A stretch of DNA of 64,000 nt from Haloterrigena sp. KLK7 (lineage in GTDB: Archaea > Halobacteriota > Halobacteria > Halobacteriales > Natrialbaceae): assembly GCF_037914945.1 (NCBI RefSeq), contig NZ_CP149787.1:992001-1056000 (forward strand). Direction: 5' to 3'. Position 1 is the stretch's first letter, and each line of letters begins with the position of its first letter. Positions 1-9,227 of the stretch are shown piece after piece. The notes below the pieces were generated by a model. The model was not told where the DNA came from and searched no databases. It saw only the letters and a list, made by a program, of their open reading frames with translations. Position numbers and translations under genes: made by a program.

Positions 1-3000
1 CCGGCCAGTACCGTGTTCCCCCAGGGATCCTCGAGGCGCGAGGCGTTGAACTCGAAGGGGACGGCGTCGCCGTCTTCGGTCCGGACCGTCAGTTCCGCGT
101 TGAACGACCCCGTCTCGAATCCCTCCCGAACGGCGTCGAGGGCGCCCTCCAGATCGTCGTCCGTAAAGAGGTCCGTCGTGTCCATCGCGGCGATCTCCTC
201 GTCCGCGTAGCCGGTCACCTCGGTCACGCTCCGGTTCCACCGCTGCAACGAACCGTCCTCGCCGACGACGTAGAACACGTCGTCGATGGCGTCGAGGATC
301 TCGTCGATGTACTCCTTGTACTGCTCGAGGCTGCGCTCGCGCTCGCGGAGTTTCCGCTCGCGTTCCTTTCGCTCGGTGATCTCCTGGACCATGACCATCC
401 CGCCGAAGATCTCGCCCGCGTCGTCCGTGACGGGGACCGTGTACGCCATCCAGACCCGGTCGTGGTACTCCCACTCGAAGGCGCTGATCTCGCCCTCGAG
501 TGCGGCCTCGAATCGCGGTTCCAGACGCTCGGCGACGTCCGGGGGATACCGCTCCCAGAGCGTCTCGCCGATGATCTCGTCCGCGGAGACGCCGATCTCG
601 TCGAACGCGCCGCCGCCGGCGATCTGATACTCGAGGTTCTCGTCGAACAGCCCGACCGCGCCGTTGGGGAAGTGGTCGATCAGCGTCCGGTAGCGCTGCT
701 CGGACTCCTCGAGTTTGCGCTGGGACTCCCGGCGCTCGGTGATGTCGGTGACGGTGACGACGCCGCGGGTCACCTCGCCGCGCTCGTTCCGGACCGGCAT
801 TCCCTCGACTCGGACGATCCGGCGCTCGCCGTCGGCGGCTTCGATCTCGTAGATGTCGGGCTCGGTCACCGCCTCGCCGTCGAGGACGCGCGCGAGAGTC
901 ATCTCCCCCGGAGAGACGCGCTCGCCAGTGTCGGCCGACCACACCGGATACTTCTCGTACTCCGCGACGGAGTCGGTATCGAAGACGTCGCCGCCCCAGA
1001 TCTCCTCGGCGGTGTCGTTGGCCTGGAGAATCCGACCGTCGGCGTCGGCGACCACGACCCCGACGGGGAGGACGTCGAACAGCGTCTCGAGTTGCTCGTT
1101 GGTCCGTTCGAGCTGTAACTCGGCGCGTTTGCGCTCCGTGATGTCGGTGACCACGCCGGGAAATCGGACCGGATTCCCGTCCTCGTCGCACTCGACGCGG
1201 CCCCGGGCGACGACCCAGCGGAGGTCGTCGTCGGCGGTTCGGACGCGGTACTCCGCCTCGTACTCCCCGCAGGACTCGAAAGCCGCTTCCAATTTCTCCT
1301 CGACGCGCCCGAGGTCGGCAGGGTGGATCGCCTCGAAAAACCGCTCGCTCGAGATGCCCGCGCGGGCCGCCTCGGGATCGACGTCGAAGGTCTCGGCGAA
1401 CGTCTCGCCGGCGACGATCTCGTCCTCCGGAATGTGCCACTCCCACGTCCCGACCGCGCCCGCCTCGGTCGCGGCCTCGAGTTGCGCCGTCGTCTCCCGG
1501 AGGTATCGCTCGTGTTTCTTGCGCTCGGTGATGTCCTGGGCCATCGTCATCCCCGCGAAGACGTCGCCGCGCTCGTCCGTGATGGGGGCTACCCGCAGGA
1601 CCCACTCGCGACCGCTGTACTCGAGTTCGATCGACTGCGCCTCGCCGTCCAGCGCGGCCTCGAACACCGGCTGTAGGACGTCGGCGGTCTCGTCGTCCCA
1701 GACCTCCCTGACGTGGCTGCCTTCGAAGTCCGCGGGATCGACGGGAATGCGGTCGAATCCCTGTCCGGCCGCCAATTCGTACCGGAGGTCGGGGTCGAAC
1801 AACGTCACGAGTCCGTTCGGGAAGTACTCCGTGAGCGTCCGATAGCGCTGCTCGGACTCCTCGAGTTCCCGCTCGCGCTCCTTGCGCTCGGTGACGTCCT
1901 GGGACATGCCGAGCGCGGCGAACACCTCGCCGTCGTCGTCCCGAACCGGGACGACGTGGAAGTCGAAAACGCGCCCGTTAGCGGTCGCCTCGAACGAGCT
2001 CGACGCACCCTCGAGGGCGGCTTCGTAACACGAGACGAGTTCGTCGGCCAGCGGAGACGGGACGGCCTCCGCGACCGGCTCGCCCTCGATCTCCTCGGCC
2101 GTGGCGTCGGCCGTGTCCGTCGGACTCCCGCCGACGGTCCGATAGGTGAGGTCCTCGTCGACGAGGGCGACGGCGCCGTTGGGGAAGTGATCGACCAGCG
2201 TCCGGTAGCGCTGTTCGGACTCCTCTAACTGCCGTTCGCGCTCCTTGCGCTCGGTGACGTCGCGATCGGAGACGATCACCGAGATGACCTCCCCCGCGTC
2301 GTTCGTGACGGGTCTGAACGCGCCGTTCAGGGTGTATCGCTCCCCGTCCGGCCGCGTGAGATCGGCCTCGAAGTTCACGTATTCGCCGGCCGCCGCTCGC
2401 TCGGTCCACCGCCTGACGTCGTCACGGACGTCGTCGCCCTCACCCCACCACGGCGTCTCCCAGAACGGCTCGCCGGTCACGTCCTCGAGATCGGCGTCGA
2501 TGTACTCCATGGCCGTCCCGTTGATGTCGAGGACCGTCCCGTCCGGCTCGAGCAGCCCCGCGAGGATGTTCGGGTCCTCGAAAATCGCCTCGAACCGTCG
2601 CTCCGTTCGCTCGAGCTCGCGCCGCGTGCGGGCGCTCTCGACCGCCGACCCGAGGACGTCCGCGACGCGCTCGAGGAAGTCGACGTCGGCGTCGGCAAAC
2701 GCGTGTTTCTCGGTCGCGTACGCGCCCAGAACGCCCCACGGCTCTTCGGCCGGCCCGATTCGGACGGCGACGCCACTGCCGGCGCTGTGATCGGCGAGCA
2801 GTTCCGAGGTGGAAAACCGCGATTCGTCGTCGAAATCGTCGGCGACGACCGGCTCCACCGCACGAGCCGCGCGTCCGATCCACGTGGACCGGTCGGCGGA
2901 CACGGCGGTCGATCCGACGGAATCGGCGGACCAGCCGGCGCCGGCCCGCAACGCGGCCGTCGTTCGATCGGGTCGGAGTTCGAAGACGGTACAGTACTCG

Positions 3001-3149
3001 ATACCGAGCGTCTCCGCGACGGCCCGCGCCGCGTCCGCCAGCACTCCGTCGAGTTCCCCCGTCTCGAGGGCCTGCTGGCTGAGGTCGGCGACGACCTCCT
3101 GCCGGTGAAGCTGCGCGCGGTGATCCGCGTCAGTGGACGACGATCCCAT
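1..3149 (-). CDS. Multi-sensor PAS/GAF protein, C-terminus cut by window edge
   Basis: Open frame of at least 1,049 residues that runs off the left edge. The ATG at 3149 is directly preceded by an in-frame TGA, so this start is secure. A GAF-like domain covers about residues 20–150. Seven PAS domains then begin near residues 186, 315, 436, 556, 686, 820 and 946, most closed by a PAC-type ending such as DITERK. Three of them share a near-identical opening (EQRYRTL followed by FPNG), which points to internal duplication. The family normally ends in HisKA/HATPase domains, but that part lies outside the window, so kinase activity is inferred. No membrane segment is seen, so it is probably a soluble sensor of redox state, light or small ligands. 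The nearby single-domain response regulator (4016–4483) is a possible partner. Confidence 0.9.
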   Translation of the reverse strand, partial: MGSSSTDADHRAQLHRQEVVADLSQQALETGELDGVLADAARAVAETLGIEYCTVFELRPDRTTAALRAGAGWSADSVGSTAVSADRSTWIGRAARAVEPVVADDFDDESRFSTSELLADHSAGSGVAVRIGPAEEPWGVLGAYATEKHAFADADVDFLERVADVLGSAVESARTRRELERTERRFEAIFEDPNILAGLLEPDGTVLDINGTAMEYIDADLEDVTGEPFWETPWWGEGDDVRDDVRRWTERAAAGEYVNFEADLTRPDGERYTLNGAFRPVTNDAGEVISVIVSDRDVTERKERERQLEESEQRYRTLVDHFPNGAVALVDEDLTYRTVGGSPTDTADATAEEIEGEPVAEAVPSPLADELVSCYEAALEGASSSFEATANGRVFDFHVVPVRDDDGEVFAALGMSQDVTERKERERELEESEQRYRTLTEYFPNGLVTLFDPDLRYELAAGQGFDRIPVDPADFEGSHVREVWDDETADVLQPVFEAALDGEAQSIELEYSGREWVLRVAPITDERGDVFAGMTMAQDITERKKHERYLRETTAQLEAATEAGAVGTWEWHIPEDEIVAGETFAETFDVDPEAARAGISSERFFEAIHPADLGRVEEKLEAAFESCGEYEAEYRVRTADDDLRWVVARGRVECDEDGNPVRFPGVVTDITERKRAELQLERTNEQLETLFDVLPVGVVVADADGRILQANDTAEEIWGGDVFDTDSVAEYEKYPVWSADTGERVSPGEMTLARVLDGEAVTEPDIYEIEAADGERRIVRVEGMPVRNERGEVTRGVVTVTDITERRESQRKLEESEQRYRTLIDHFPNGAVGLFDENLEYQIAGGGAFDEIGVSADEIIGETLWERYPPDVAERLEPRFEAALEGEISAFEWEYHDRVWMAYTVPVTDDAGEIFGGMVMVQEITERKERERKLRERERSLEQYKEYIDEILDAIDDVFYVVGEDGSLQRWNRSVTEVTGYADEEIAAMDTTDLFTDDDLEGALDAVREGFETGSFNAELTVRTEDGDAVPFEFNASRLEDPWGNTVLA

Positions 3150-3278
3150 TCACCGGAATACAGTAGCGGGGGCGGTAAAACGTCTTGGTCGGCCGCTCCC
3201 GAATACCGCGTCACTCGAGGGGGCAGTGACGGCGATCCGGACGGCGATAGCCGTCAGCGACGGCTCCGCAGCGGGTCG

Positions 3279-3797
3279 TTACTCGTAGTCGACGGAGACC
3301 GACTCGAGGACGACGTCCTCCTTCGGCTGGTCGTTGGCGTCGGTGTCGACGCTCCCGATCTCGCGGACGACGTCCATCCCGTCGATCACTTTGCCGAAGA
3401 CGGAGTGGCGGTCGTCGAGATGGGGCTGGGCGTCCAGCGTGATGAAGAACTGCGAGCCGTTGGTGTCGGGCCCGGAGTTGGCCATCGAGAGGATGCCCTC
3501 GTCGTCGTGGCGAAGCTCCTCGTGGAACTCGTCGTCGAACTGGTAGCCGGGGCCGCCGCGACCGGTCTCGGTCGGGTCGCCGCCCTGGATCATGAAGCCC
3601 TCGATGACGCGGTGGAAGGCGACGTCGTCGTACAGGGGCTCGCCCTCGACCTCCTCGCCCGTCTCGGGGTCCTCCCACGTCTTCCCGCCCGTGGCCAACC
3701 CGACGAAGTTGTCGACGGTCCGCGGTGCGCGCTCGTCGTAGAGTTCGACTTCGATATCGCCGCGGTTCGTGTGCAGGGTGGCAGTAACGTCTCCCAT
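3279..3797 (-). CDS. Cyclophilin-type peptidyl-prolyl cis-trans isomerase
   Basis: 172 residues, the length of a single cyclophilin domain with no signal peptide, so cytoplasmic. Family motifs are visible in order: FHRVIEGFMIQGGDP (active-site Arg and Gln region), GPGYQFDDEF, SMANSGPDTNGSQFFIT and HSVFGKVIDGMDVV. The enzyme isomerises Xaa-Pro bonds and helps protein folding. It is rich in Asp and Glu like other haloarchaeal proteins. It lies downstream of the response regulator on the same strand, but a roughly 220-bp gap argues against a tight operon. The ATG at 3797 fits the conserved N-terminal strand (VTATLHTNRGDIEVEL). Confidence 0.95.
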   Translation of the reverse strand: MGDVTATLHTNRGDIEVELYDERAPRTVDNFVGLATGGKTWEDPETGEEVEGEPLYDDVAFHRVIEGFMIQGGDPTETGRGGPGYQFDDEFHEELRHDDEGILSMANSGPDTNGSQFFITLDAQPHLDDRHSVFGKVIDGMDVVREIGSVDTDANDQPKEDVVLESVSVDYE

Positions 3798-3938
3798 GTC
3801 CGCCGGGACGGCGGGACTACGGAAAACGGTAGTGGTCTCGACCGCTGCTCCCTCGCTTCGAGCCGTCGATATCTGTTCTCATCGCCCTCGATCCGTTCAC
3901 GGCACGTAGACACTAGTTCCAGTAAAAATACTGCTTCC

Positions 3939-3985
3939 ACACATGCGAACGGGACGACCACCTGCACACATGCGAACAGAACGAC
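3939..3985. repeat. Two-copy 20-bp direct repeat upstream of cyclophilin
   Basis: ACACATGCGAACGGGACGAC at 3939–3958 recurs with two changes at 3966–3985, a period of 27 bp. It lies between the response regulator and the cyclophilin gene. It could be a double operator or a small tandem duplication; the sequence does not decide. Confidence 0.6.
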
Positions 3986-4015
3986 TCCTGCAATGTATCG
4001 TAGCGCGAGAGAAGG

Positions 4016-4483
4016 TCACACCTCGTTGGCAGGAGGGGGGAGCCGCACGGTAGACAACCAGAAGTTCTCGAACACGCGAAGTGTCGCTTCGAGTTCGTCC
4101 GGTTCCGCTGTCTTGGTAATACAGGCGTTCGCGTTCTTCGCATACGCATCGCGGACCTCCTGTTCAGACTGCGATCCCGTCAATACGATAACGGGGATAC
4201 GACGGTGATTCGAGTCGGAGTTCAGTTCGGCTAATACGGTCCCGCCATCTATGCCGGGGAGATGCCAATCGAGGAGGATGAGGTCCGGCCGCTGGGCATC
4301 TACGTATTCTCCGCGTTGATTAACGAAATCGAGCGCCTCATCTCCCGTCGAAACGACGCGGAGTCGGTCCGCGAGTGCTGGACTGAACGCTTCCTCGATG
4401 AGCCGTGCGTCACCCGGATTATCCTCTACGAGCAAGAGCGTCTGGGAGTGGCCGCTATCCGGCGTCGCACAGCTATCGGTCAT
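4016..4483 (-). CDS. Single-domain response regulator (Rcp1-like receiver)
   Basis: The start is taken at the ATG at 4483 (MTDSCATPDSG), because the longer reading upstream runs through AT-rich non-conserved sequence. The 155 residues are almost wholly one receiver domain: acidic pair in LLLVEDNPGDARL, phospho-acceptor Asp in DLILLDWHLPG, Thr/Ser switch in VIVLTGS, and the conserved Lys in CITKTAEPDEL. There is no output domain, so it probably works by phosphorelay or protein contact, as cyanobacterial Rcp1-type regulators do. Many haloarchaea pair such proteins with PAS-rich kinases, and the GAF/PAS sensor at 1–3149 lies close by. Pairing with that sensor is inference. Confidence 0.9.
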   Translation of the reverse strand: MTDSCATPDSGHSQTLLLVEDNPGDARLIEEAFSPALADRLRVVSTGDEALDFVNQRGEYVDAQRPDLILLDWHLPGIDGGTVLAELNSDSNHRRIPVIVLTGSQSEQEVRDAYAKNANACITKTAEPDELEATLRVFENFWLSTVRLPPPANEV

Positions 4484-4706
4484 TGTCGGTTCAAATGCTG
4501 CTATCTGTATAATCGTTGTGTGAGTAATCGGGTGAAAGGGTGGTGGTCGTACAGTCGTCACCTGTACTCATCGTTGAAAATATAAATACTATAATACTAT
4601 TAGCAGTTCAGTATGCTTCTCTCAGAGCGGTTACGTTTGTAATCTCGAGCGATATCGGCAACCGGCCGGCCGCAGCTACATACCGCCGGGCGTGGAACGA
4701 CGCCGT

Positions 4707-5693
4707 ATGAGTCAGCACACCGGATACACCGGAACCCATACGGCGGAGGAGGTGACGCTCGCGACGCTCCCCTCGGGAGTCGACCTCACGACGACGATCC
4801 ACACCTACGACGGCGCCGAAGACGGACCGACGCTGTACGTACAGGCCGCCCAGCACGGCCGCGAGATCAACGGCACCGAGACGCTCCGGCGGTTTCACGA
4901 GCGGCTCCCGCTCGAGGAGCTCTCGGGAACGGTCGTCGCCGTCCCCGTCGCGAACCCGCTGACCTTCGATCTCGTCTCCTACATCACGCCCGAGGAGTTC
5001 GACAGCGTCAATCCGAACATGAACCGTATCTGGCCGGGCGACGCGGACGGGAGCCTCCACCAGCAGATGGCCGCGCGGCTCTGGACGGAGGTCAGCCGCG
5101 CCGACGCCATCGTCGACCTCCACACCGGGAGCCCCGACATGTACCCACACGTCGTCTACCGTGAGGGGGACGAGCGCTCGCGCGCGCTCGCCGAAGCCTT
5201 CGGTACCGACCTGCTGCTCTCCGAACAGGCCGACGAGGAGGCCTCCGACGAGTGGCACCGGCGCGGCTTCGCGGGGAAACTCCGCGTCGCCGCCGCCGGG
5301 GAGGGGATCCCGTCGATCACGCCCGAGCTCGCGCACAACAAGCAGATCCTCGAGGACGCCGTCGAGGAGGGCGTCGACGGCCTGCTCGACGTCTGTCGGT
5401 ATCTGGGGCTGCTCCCCGGCGATCCCGCCGAATACGACGGGACGGTCGCCCGGAACCACCTGGGACAGGTCACCGCCGACGGCTCCGGCCTCTTTCGCCC
5501 GGAACCGGAGCTCGAGGTGGGTCAGTCCATCGCCGAGGGAACGTCGCTCGGGACCGTGTACGATCCGCGGACGTACGAACCGCTCCACGAGGCGGCCGCG
5601 GATCGCGACGGGATCCTCTACGCGCTCACCCGGGAGGCGACCGTGACCGCGGGCGATCAGCTCGCGAGCGTCGCGCTGGTCCGCGAGGAGTGA
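4707..5693 (+). CDS. Succinylglutamate desuccinylase/aspartoacylase family zinc hydrolase
   Basis: 328 residues from the ATG at 4707; an upstream in-frame GTG at 4692 adds only five residues. M14-type zinc ligands are visible: His and Glu in QHGREINGTE and His in IVDLHTGSPD. NPNMNRIWPGD follows the family pattern, and the Glu in ITPELAHN is a likely general base. A C-terminal beta-rich module (about residues 245–328) resembles the barrel of this family. It should hydrolyse an N-acyl amino acid or related amide; the substrate cannot be read from sequence. A convergent membrane gene ends 4 nt away on the other strand. Confidence 0.85.
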   Translation: MSQHTGYTGTHTAEEVTLATLPSGVDLTTTIHTYDGAEDGPTLYVQAAQHGREINGTETLRRFHERLPLEELSGTVVAVPVANPLTFDLVSYITPEEFDSVNPNMNRIWPGDADGSLHQQMAARLWTEVSRADAIVDLHTGSPDMYPHVVYREGDERSRALAEAFGTDLLLSEQADEEASDEWHRRGFAGKLRVAAAGEGIPSITPELAHNKQILEDAVEEGVDGLLDVCRYLGLLPGDPAEYDGTVARNHLGQVTADGSGLFRPEPELEVGQSIAEGTSLGTVYDPRTYEPLHEAAADRDGILYALTREATVTAGDQLASVALVREE

Positions 5694-5697
5694 CCGC

Positions 5698-6198
5698 TCA
5701 GGGGAGCCCGAGCAGCGAGAGCCCGACGGTCGAACCGCCGACGAGAACGACCGTCCAGGCCGCGAGTCCGACCGTGAGCCAGCCGGCGGTCAGCCGCGCG
5801 TCTTCGCCGACGACCACCGCCAGCAGCGCCGTGAGGTGGATTCCGGCGAGTATCGGGCCGGCGAGCGAGAGCCCGACGATCCCGTAGCGCTTCCAGACTC
5901 GTCGCGCGCGGCCGTATCGGTCGCTCGAGTCGAGTTCGTCGCCGCCCCGCCGGCGAGCCCACCAGTCGGTCAGTCGCTCGTGGGCGACGACGATCAGCCC
6001 GACCGCGGTGACGCTGCCGGCGAAGGCGGCTCCGCCGGTGGCGACCGGATCGAATCCGAGCCCGATCGCGACCGGGATGACGATGAACGGTTCGATCGCG
6101 GGAATCATCGCGAGGGCGAACACGAGGAGGTATCGACCGGCGCCGGTCGCCTCCTCGAGCGCGCTGCCGACGTCGACGAGTGCTGGAGCGAGTGTCAT
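5698..6198 (-). CDS. Small multi-spanning membrane protein (PF06695-like)
   Basis: 166 residues with about four hydrophobic segments. The segment AMIPAIEPFIVIPVAIGLG matches the P-x-x-E and IP pattern of the putative small multidrug export family PF06695. A charged cytoplasmic loop (ERLTDWWARRRGGDELDSSDR) separates the two hydrophobic halves. Transport function in this family is poorly established, so no substrate is proposed. The ATG at 6198 immediately precedes the first hydrophobic region. It is monocistronic by appearance, between a convergent peptidase gene and a separate SDR gene. Confidence 0.75.
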   Translation of the reverse strand: MTLAPALVDVGSALEEATGAGRYLLVFALAMIPAIEPFIVIPVAIGLGFDPVATGGAAFAGSVTAVGLIVVAHERLTDWWARRRGGDELDSSDRYGRARRVWKRYGIVGLSLAGPILAGIHLTALLAVVVGEDARLTAGWLTVGLAAWTVVLVGGSTVGLSLLGLP

Positions 6199-6298
6199 GG
6201 GACCGTCGTCCGACGAGCGGACGTGTTAGTGGAGATAGAATATCGCTGTTGAAAAAACGGTTTCGGTCCGACTGCGAACGGCGTCCTCGAGCCCGGTT

Positions 6299-7057
6299 TC
6301 AGGCCGAATAGCCGCCGTCGACGACCAGTCCGTGGCCGGTGACGAACGAGGCCTCGTCGCTGGCGAGGAACAGGATCGCGTCGGCGATCTCCTCGGGTTC
6401 GGCGAGCCGCCCGAGCGGGTACTCCTCGACCATGGCCTCGCGAGCCCGCTCCGGGTCGCCCTGCTGTTCCAGATAGTCGTCGAGCAGCTGGGTCTCCGTG
6501 AAACCGGGACAGACGGCGTTGGCGCGGACGCCGTAGGGGCCGGCCTCCGCCGCGACGGTTCGGGTCAGGTTCAACACGGCGGCCTTGGTCGTCGAGTAGG
6601 CGGCCTGGTGTGGGAGCCCGAGGATACTCGCCAGCGAGCCGACGTTGACGATCGCGCCGTGGCCCTGTTCTTTCATGTGCGGGAGGGCCGCGGAACAGCC
6701 GTTCCAGACGCCGTTGATGTTGATATCGACCACGAAATCGCGGACCTCGTCGTCGAGTTCCTCGAGCGGGCCGCCGGGATGACCGGTGCCGGCGTTGTTG
6801 ATCATCACGTCGAGCCCGTAGTCCTCTGCGACGGCGTCGACGACGTCGTGGACCCGATCGCTGTCGGTGACGTCGAGTTCGGCGAACTCCGCCTCGCCGC
6901 CGGCGTCCTCGATGCGCTGGACGGTCTCCTCGCCGCCCTCGACGTCGACGTCAGTGACGATGACGCGCGCGCCCTCGTCGGCACACCGTAGTGCCGTCTC
7001 CCGACCGATTCCCGCGCCCGCACCCGTGATAACGACGGTTTTGTCTTCGAGTCGCAT
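6299..7057 (-). CDS. SDR family NAD(P)-dependent oxidoreductase
   Basis: 252 residues, typical of classical short-chain dehydrogenases. The nucleotide-binding motif TGAGAGIG is near residue 12, the NNAG motif follows (MINNAGTGHPGG), the catalytic Ser lies in VNVGSLASI, and the Tyr-x-x-x-Lys pair is YSTTK. Asp after the second strand (VIVTDVDVEGG) favours NAD over NADP. The C-terminal FVTGHGLVVDGGYSA is the standard family ending. Probable role: oxidation or reduction of a hydroxyacyl-CoA or sugar alcohol; the substrate is not determined. Confidence 0.92.
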   Translation of the reverse strand: MRLEDKTVVITGAGAGIGRETALRCADEGARVIVTDVDVEGGEETVQRIEDAGGEAEFAELDVTDSDRVHDVVDAVAEDYGLDVMINNAGTGHPGGPLEELDDEVRDFVVDININGVWNGCSAALPHMKEQGHGAIVNVGSLASILGLPHQAAYSTTKAAVLNLTRTVAAEAGPYGVRANAVCPGFTETQLLDDYLEQQGDPERAREAMVEEYPLGRLAEPEEIADAILFLASDEASFVTGHGLVVDGGYSA

Positions 7058-7266
7058 ACTGACAGTATCGGCCGCTCTTTATATAAATTCGTTCATTATT
7101 TTAGCGGGTAGCGGAACCTCTGTTCGCGAAAGTCAGCCCTTAGGGAAACAGTGGTAGTTACAGAAGGTAGTAGCCGAACGATCGGTAGTTAGAAACCGGA
7201 CTCGGGAGAAGTCGGCGCTTCGTTCGAGGACGAACGCTTATCTGACGTTCGACGCTAGTAGACCGT

Positions 7267-7515
7267 ATGGCCGCGATCGAGATCCCGGAAGCAGTGTACG
7301 ACGCGCTTCGCCTTCCGGAAGGCGAACGAGAGGGCATTATGCGCGAAGAGCTCGCGTGCTCGCTGTACGATCGAGACGTCCTGTCCTTCGGAAAGGCCCG
7401 CGAGCTTGCAGGAATGACGAAACGGGAGTTCGGTGAACTACTCGGTGAGCGCGGAATCGAGCGGCATTATACCGCGGAAGAACTGGACGAAGACCTCGAG
7501 TATGCCAGCGACTGA
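7267..7515 (+). CDS. UPF0175 family antitoxin
   Basis: 82 residues matching the UPF0175 layout: an N-terminal strand-helix (AIEIPEAVYDALRLP), then a helical segment with FGKARELAGMTKREFGELLGERGI, and an acidic tail. Members sit upstream of PIN-domain (DUF3368) proteins and act as the DNA-binding antitoxin. Here it overlaps the following PIN reading frame by 14 nt, the usual translational coupling of such pairs. The start ATG follows a TATA-like ACGCTTATCTGACG. The partner toxin is frameshifted (see 7502–8001), so the antitoxin may now be an orphan. Confidence 0.88.
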   Translation: MAAIEIPEAVYDALRLPEGEREGIMREELACSLYDRDVLSFGKARELAGMTKREFGELLGERGIERHYTAEELDEDLEYASD

Positions 7516-8001
7516 ACTCGTCGTTGCGGATACCTCTCCTCTTCTCAATTTGGCTCTGATCGACCGTCTCGAGCTTCTTCGATCGCAGTTCTCATCGATT
7601 ACAATTTCCAAACCGTCCGAACGGAACTGCTTGCTGGCGAGGCTGGCGTCGAGAGACTCGAGGCACTGCTCGATACCGAATTCGTAGCGATCGCTCACCC
7701 ACAGCGCGATGACCTCGTTCGGGAACTTCGAACCGAAATCGATGGTGGTGAAGCGACCGCGATCGCACTGGCGATCGAACGTGATGCGGATCGCGTACTG
7801 ATCGACGAGCGGGACGGCCGTCAGGTCGCGCGCCGTCACGAGATTCCCGTAACGGGAGTTGTCGGGATCCTTCTCAAGGCCGCTCGGCAAAACGATCTCG
7901 CCATCGAACCGGCGCTCGACGAACTTCGCGAAGCCGGATTCTGGATCGGTGACGATCTCTACCAGCGTGCGGTCGACGCCGTCGACGAAAGTGATACCTG
8001 A
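7502..8001 (+). pseudogene. Frameshifted DUF3368 PIN-domain toxin (VapC-like)
   Basis: Starts inside the antitoxin gene at ATG 7502 with ATELVVADTSPLLNLALID, which contains the first catalytic Asp of a PIN domain. The frame then drifts into junk and stops near 7687. From about 7611 the homologous protein resumes in another frame: VRTELLAGEAGVERLEALL, then GGEATAIALAIERD with the conserved Glu and AERD-type acidic pair, then VLIDERDGRQVARR and a normal C-terminus ending at TGA 8001. Joining the halves needs one extra base at about 7590–7612, so the sequence carries a one-base deletion. Either the toxin is dead or this is an assembly error. Confidence 0.85.
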
Positions 8002-8057
8002 ATCGGCCACACGTACTGGGCCGCAATGCGGATACTGACGAAATCGACCGCCACGTC

Positions 8058-9125
8058 TCAGAACGCCCGCAGGTCCTCGAGCACCGCCTCGGCGCTGCCG
8101 TCGGCGATGACGTCACGGGCGGTCTCGAGGCCCGTCTCGAGACTGTCGACGTCCTCGCGGGCGTACATCCGGAACGCGCCGTTGAGGGCGATAGCGTCGG
8201 CGAAGTGGCCGTCGCGCTCGCCGGCCAGCACGTCCTCGGTGATCGTCGCGGAGTCGGCGGTGACGTCGTCGACCTCGAGGTCCTCGTTTTCCATCTCCAT
8301 CCCGTACTCGGCGGTCTCGATCTCGTAGTCCTCGAGTTCGTCACCTTCGGTCCATTCGGCGACCTTCGTGTATCCGGGGCGGATGTCGTCGTAGCCTTCC
8401 ATCCCCTGGAAGAAGATGGCTCGAGAGTAGTCGAGGTGGTCGCTGTTCCGGATGAGGTCGGTCAGCTTCTTCGCGAACGCGAGGTGGTAGAACGAGCCGA
8501 GGTGAACGTCGGCGTTGGCGGGGTTACCGACGGTCTCGATCGTGTTGACGAACGTCCGGACGCCCATCTGGTCGCGCCGCTCGAGCAGGTCGTGAACGCC
8601 GGGATTGAATTCGGGCTGGTAGTAGAAGCCGAATCCGGTCTCGTCGACCATGTCGGCGCTCTCCGCGGGCTCGAGCTCGGTCCTGACGCCGAGTTCGTCG
8701 AGGACGTGTTTATACGCCGTTTCTTTCTGGGTCGGGACGCGGTCCCCGGAGTGAACGACGACCGGCGTGCCCGCGGCGGCGGCCACGAGGCCGGCGCCGA
8801 CGCCGAGGACGGCCGAACTGTGCTTGCCGTCGTAGTTGGCTCCGCAGTCGACCGGATCGGCCTCGGGCTCGGCGGTGACGACCGACTCCTCCCGCATGAC
8901 GTCGGTGTAGCCGGCCAGCTCCTCGGGGTTGTTTCGCTTCCAGCGGTTGGCCAGCCAGAACGCGCCCAGCGTCGTCGCGTCGGGCTCGCCGGCCAGAATC
9001 CGCTGGAAGGCCTCGCGGGCCTGCTCGCGGCTCATGTCGTCGGCCGACTTGGGACCGGAGCCGACGACCTCCGTCATCAGCCGTTTCAGCGGCCACTCAC
9101 CGAACTCCTGGGATGCCTGCGCCAT
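8058..9125 (-). CDS. TrpD2-like glycosyl transferase family 3 protein
   Basis: 355 residues from the ATG at 9125. The fold of anthranilate phosphoribosyltransferases is apparent: a helical N-terminal domain (WPLKRLMTEVVG, AREAFQRILAGE), a glycine-rich segment GVGAGLVAAAAGTPVVVHSG, and an FYYQPEFNPGV stretch where TrpD has its FAP/H motif. The usual KHGNR motif is altered (VVVHSGDRV), and no trp genes are nearby. It is therefore more like the TrpD2/YbiB-type proteins than tryptophan biosynthetic TrpD, and its substrate is open. The neighbours do not suggest a pathway. Confidence 0.75.
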   Translation of the reverse strand: MAQASQEFGEWPLKRLMTEVVGSGPKSADDMSREQAREAFQRILAGEPDATTLGAFWLANRWKRNNPEELAGYTDVMREESVVTAEPEADPVDCGANYDGKHSSAVLGVGAGLVAAAAGTPVVVHSGDRVPTQKETAYKHVLDELGVRTELEPAESADMVDETGFGFYYQPEFNPGVHDLLERRDQMGVRTFVNTIETVGNPANADVHLGSFYHLAFAKKLTDLIRNSDHLDYSRAIFFQGMEGYDDIRPGYTKVAEWTEGDELEDYEIETAEYGMEMENEDLEVDDVTADSATITEDVLAGERDGHFADAIALNGAFRMYAREDVDSLETGLETARDVIADGSAEAVLEDLRAF

Positions 9126-9227
9126 GAGAGTCCGTTCGGACGGCGTCCGCAAAAGGGTCCCGTTTCCGGCGACGGAAGCCAGTATGAATGCCTCGAGAAT
9201 CCGCGAGCGTAGCGAGCGGTTTGCTAC

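Noticed and set aside
7438-8010. 190-aa minus-strand protein antisense to the toxin
   Set aside because: The plus strand carries clear PIN-domain homology in two frames; the minus frame has none.
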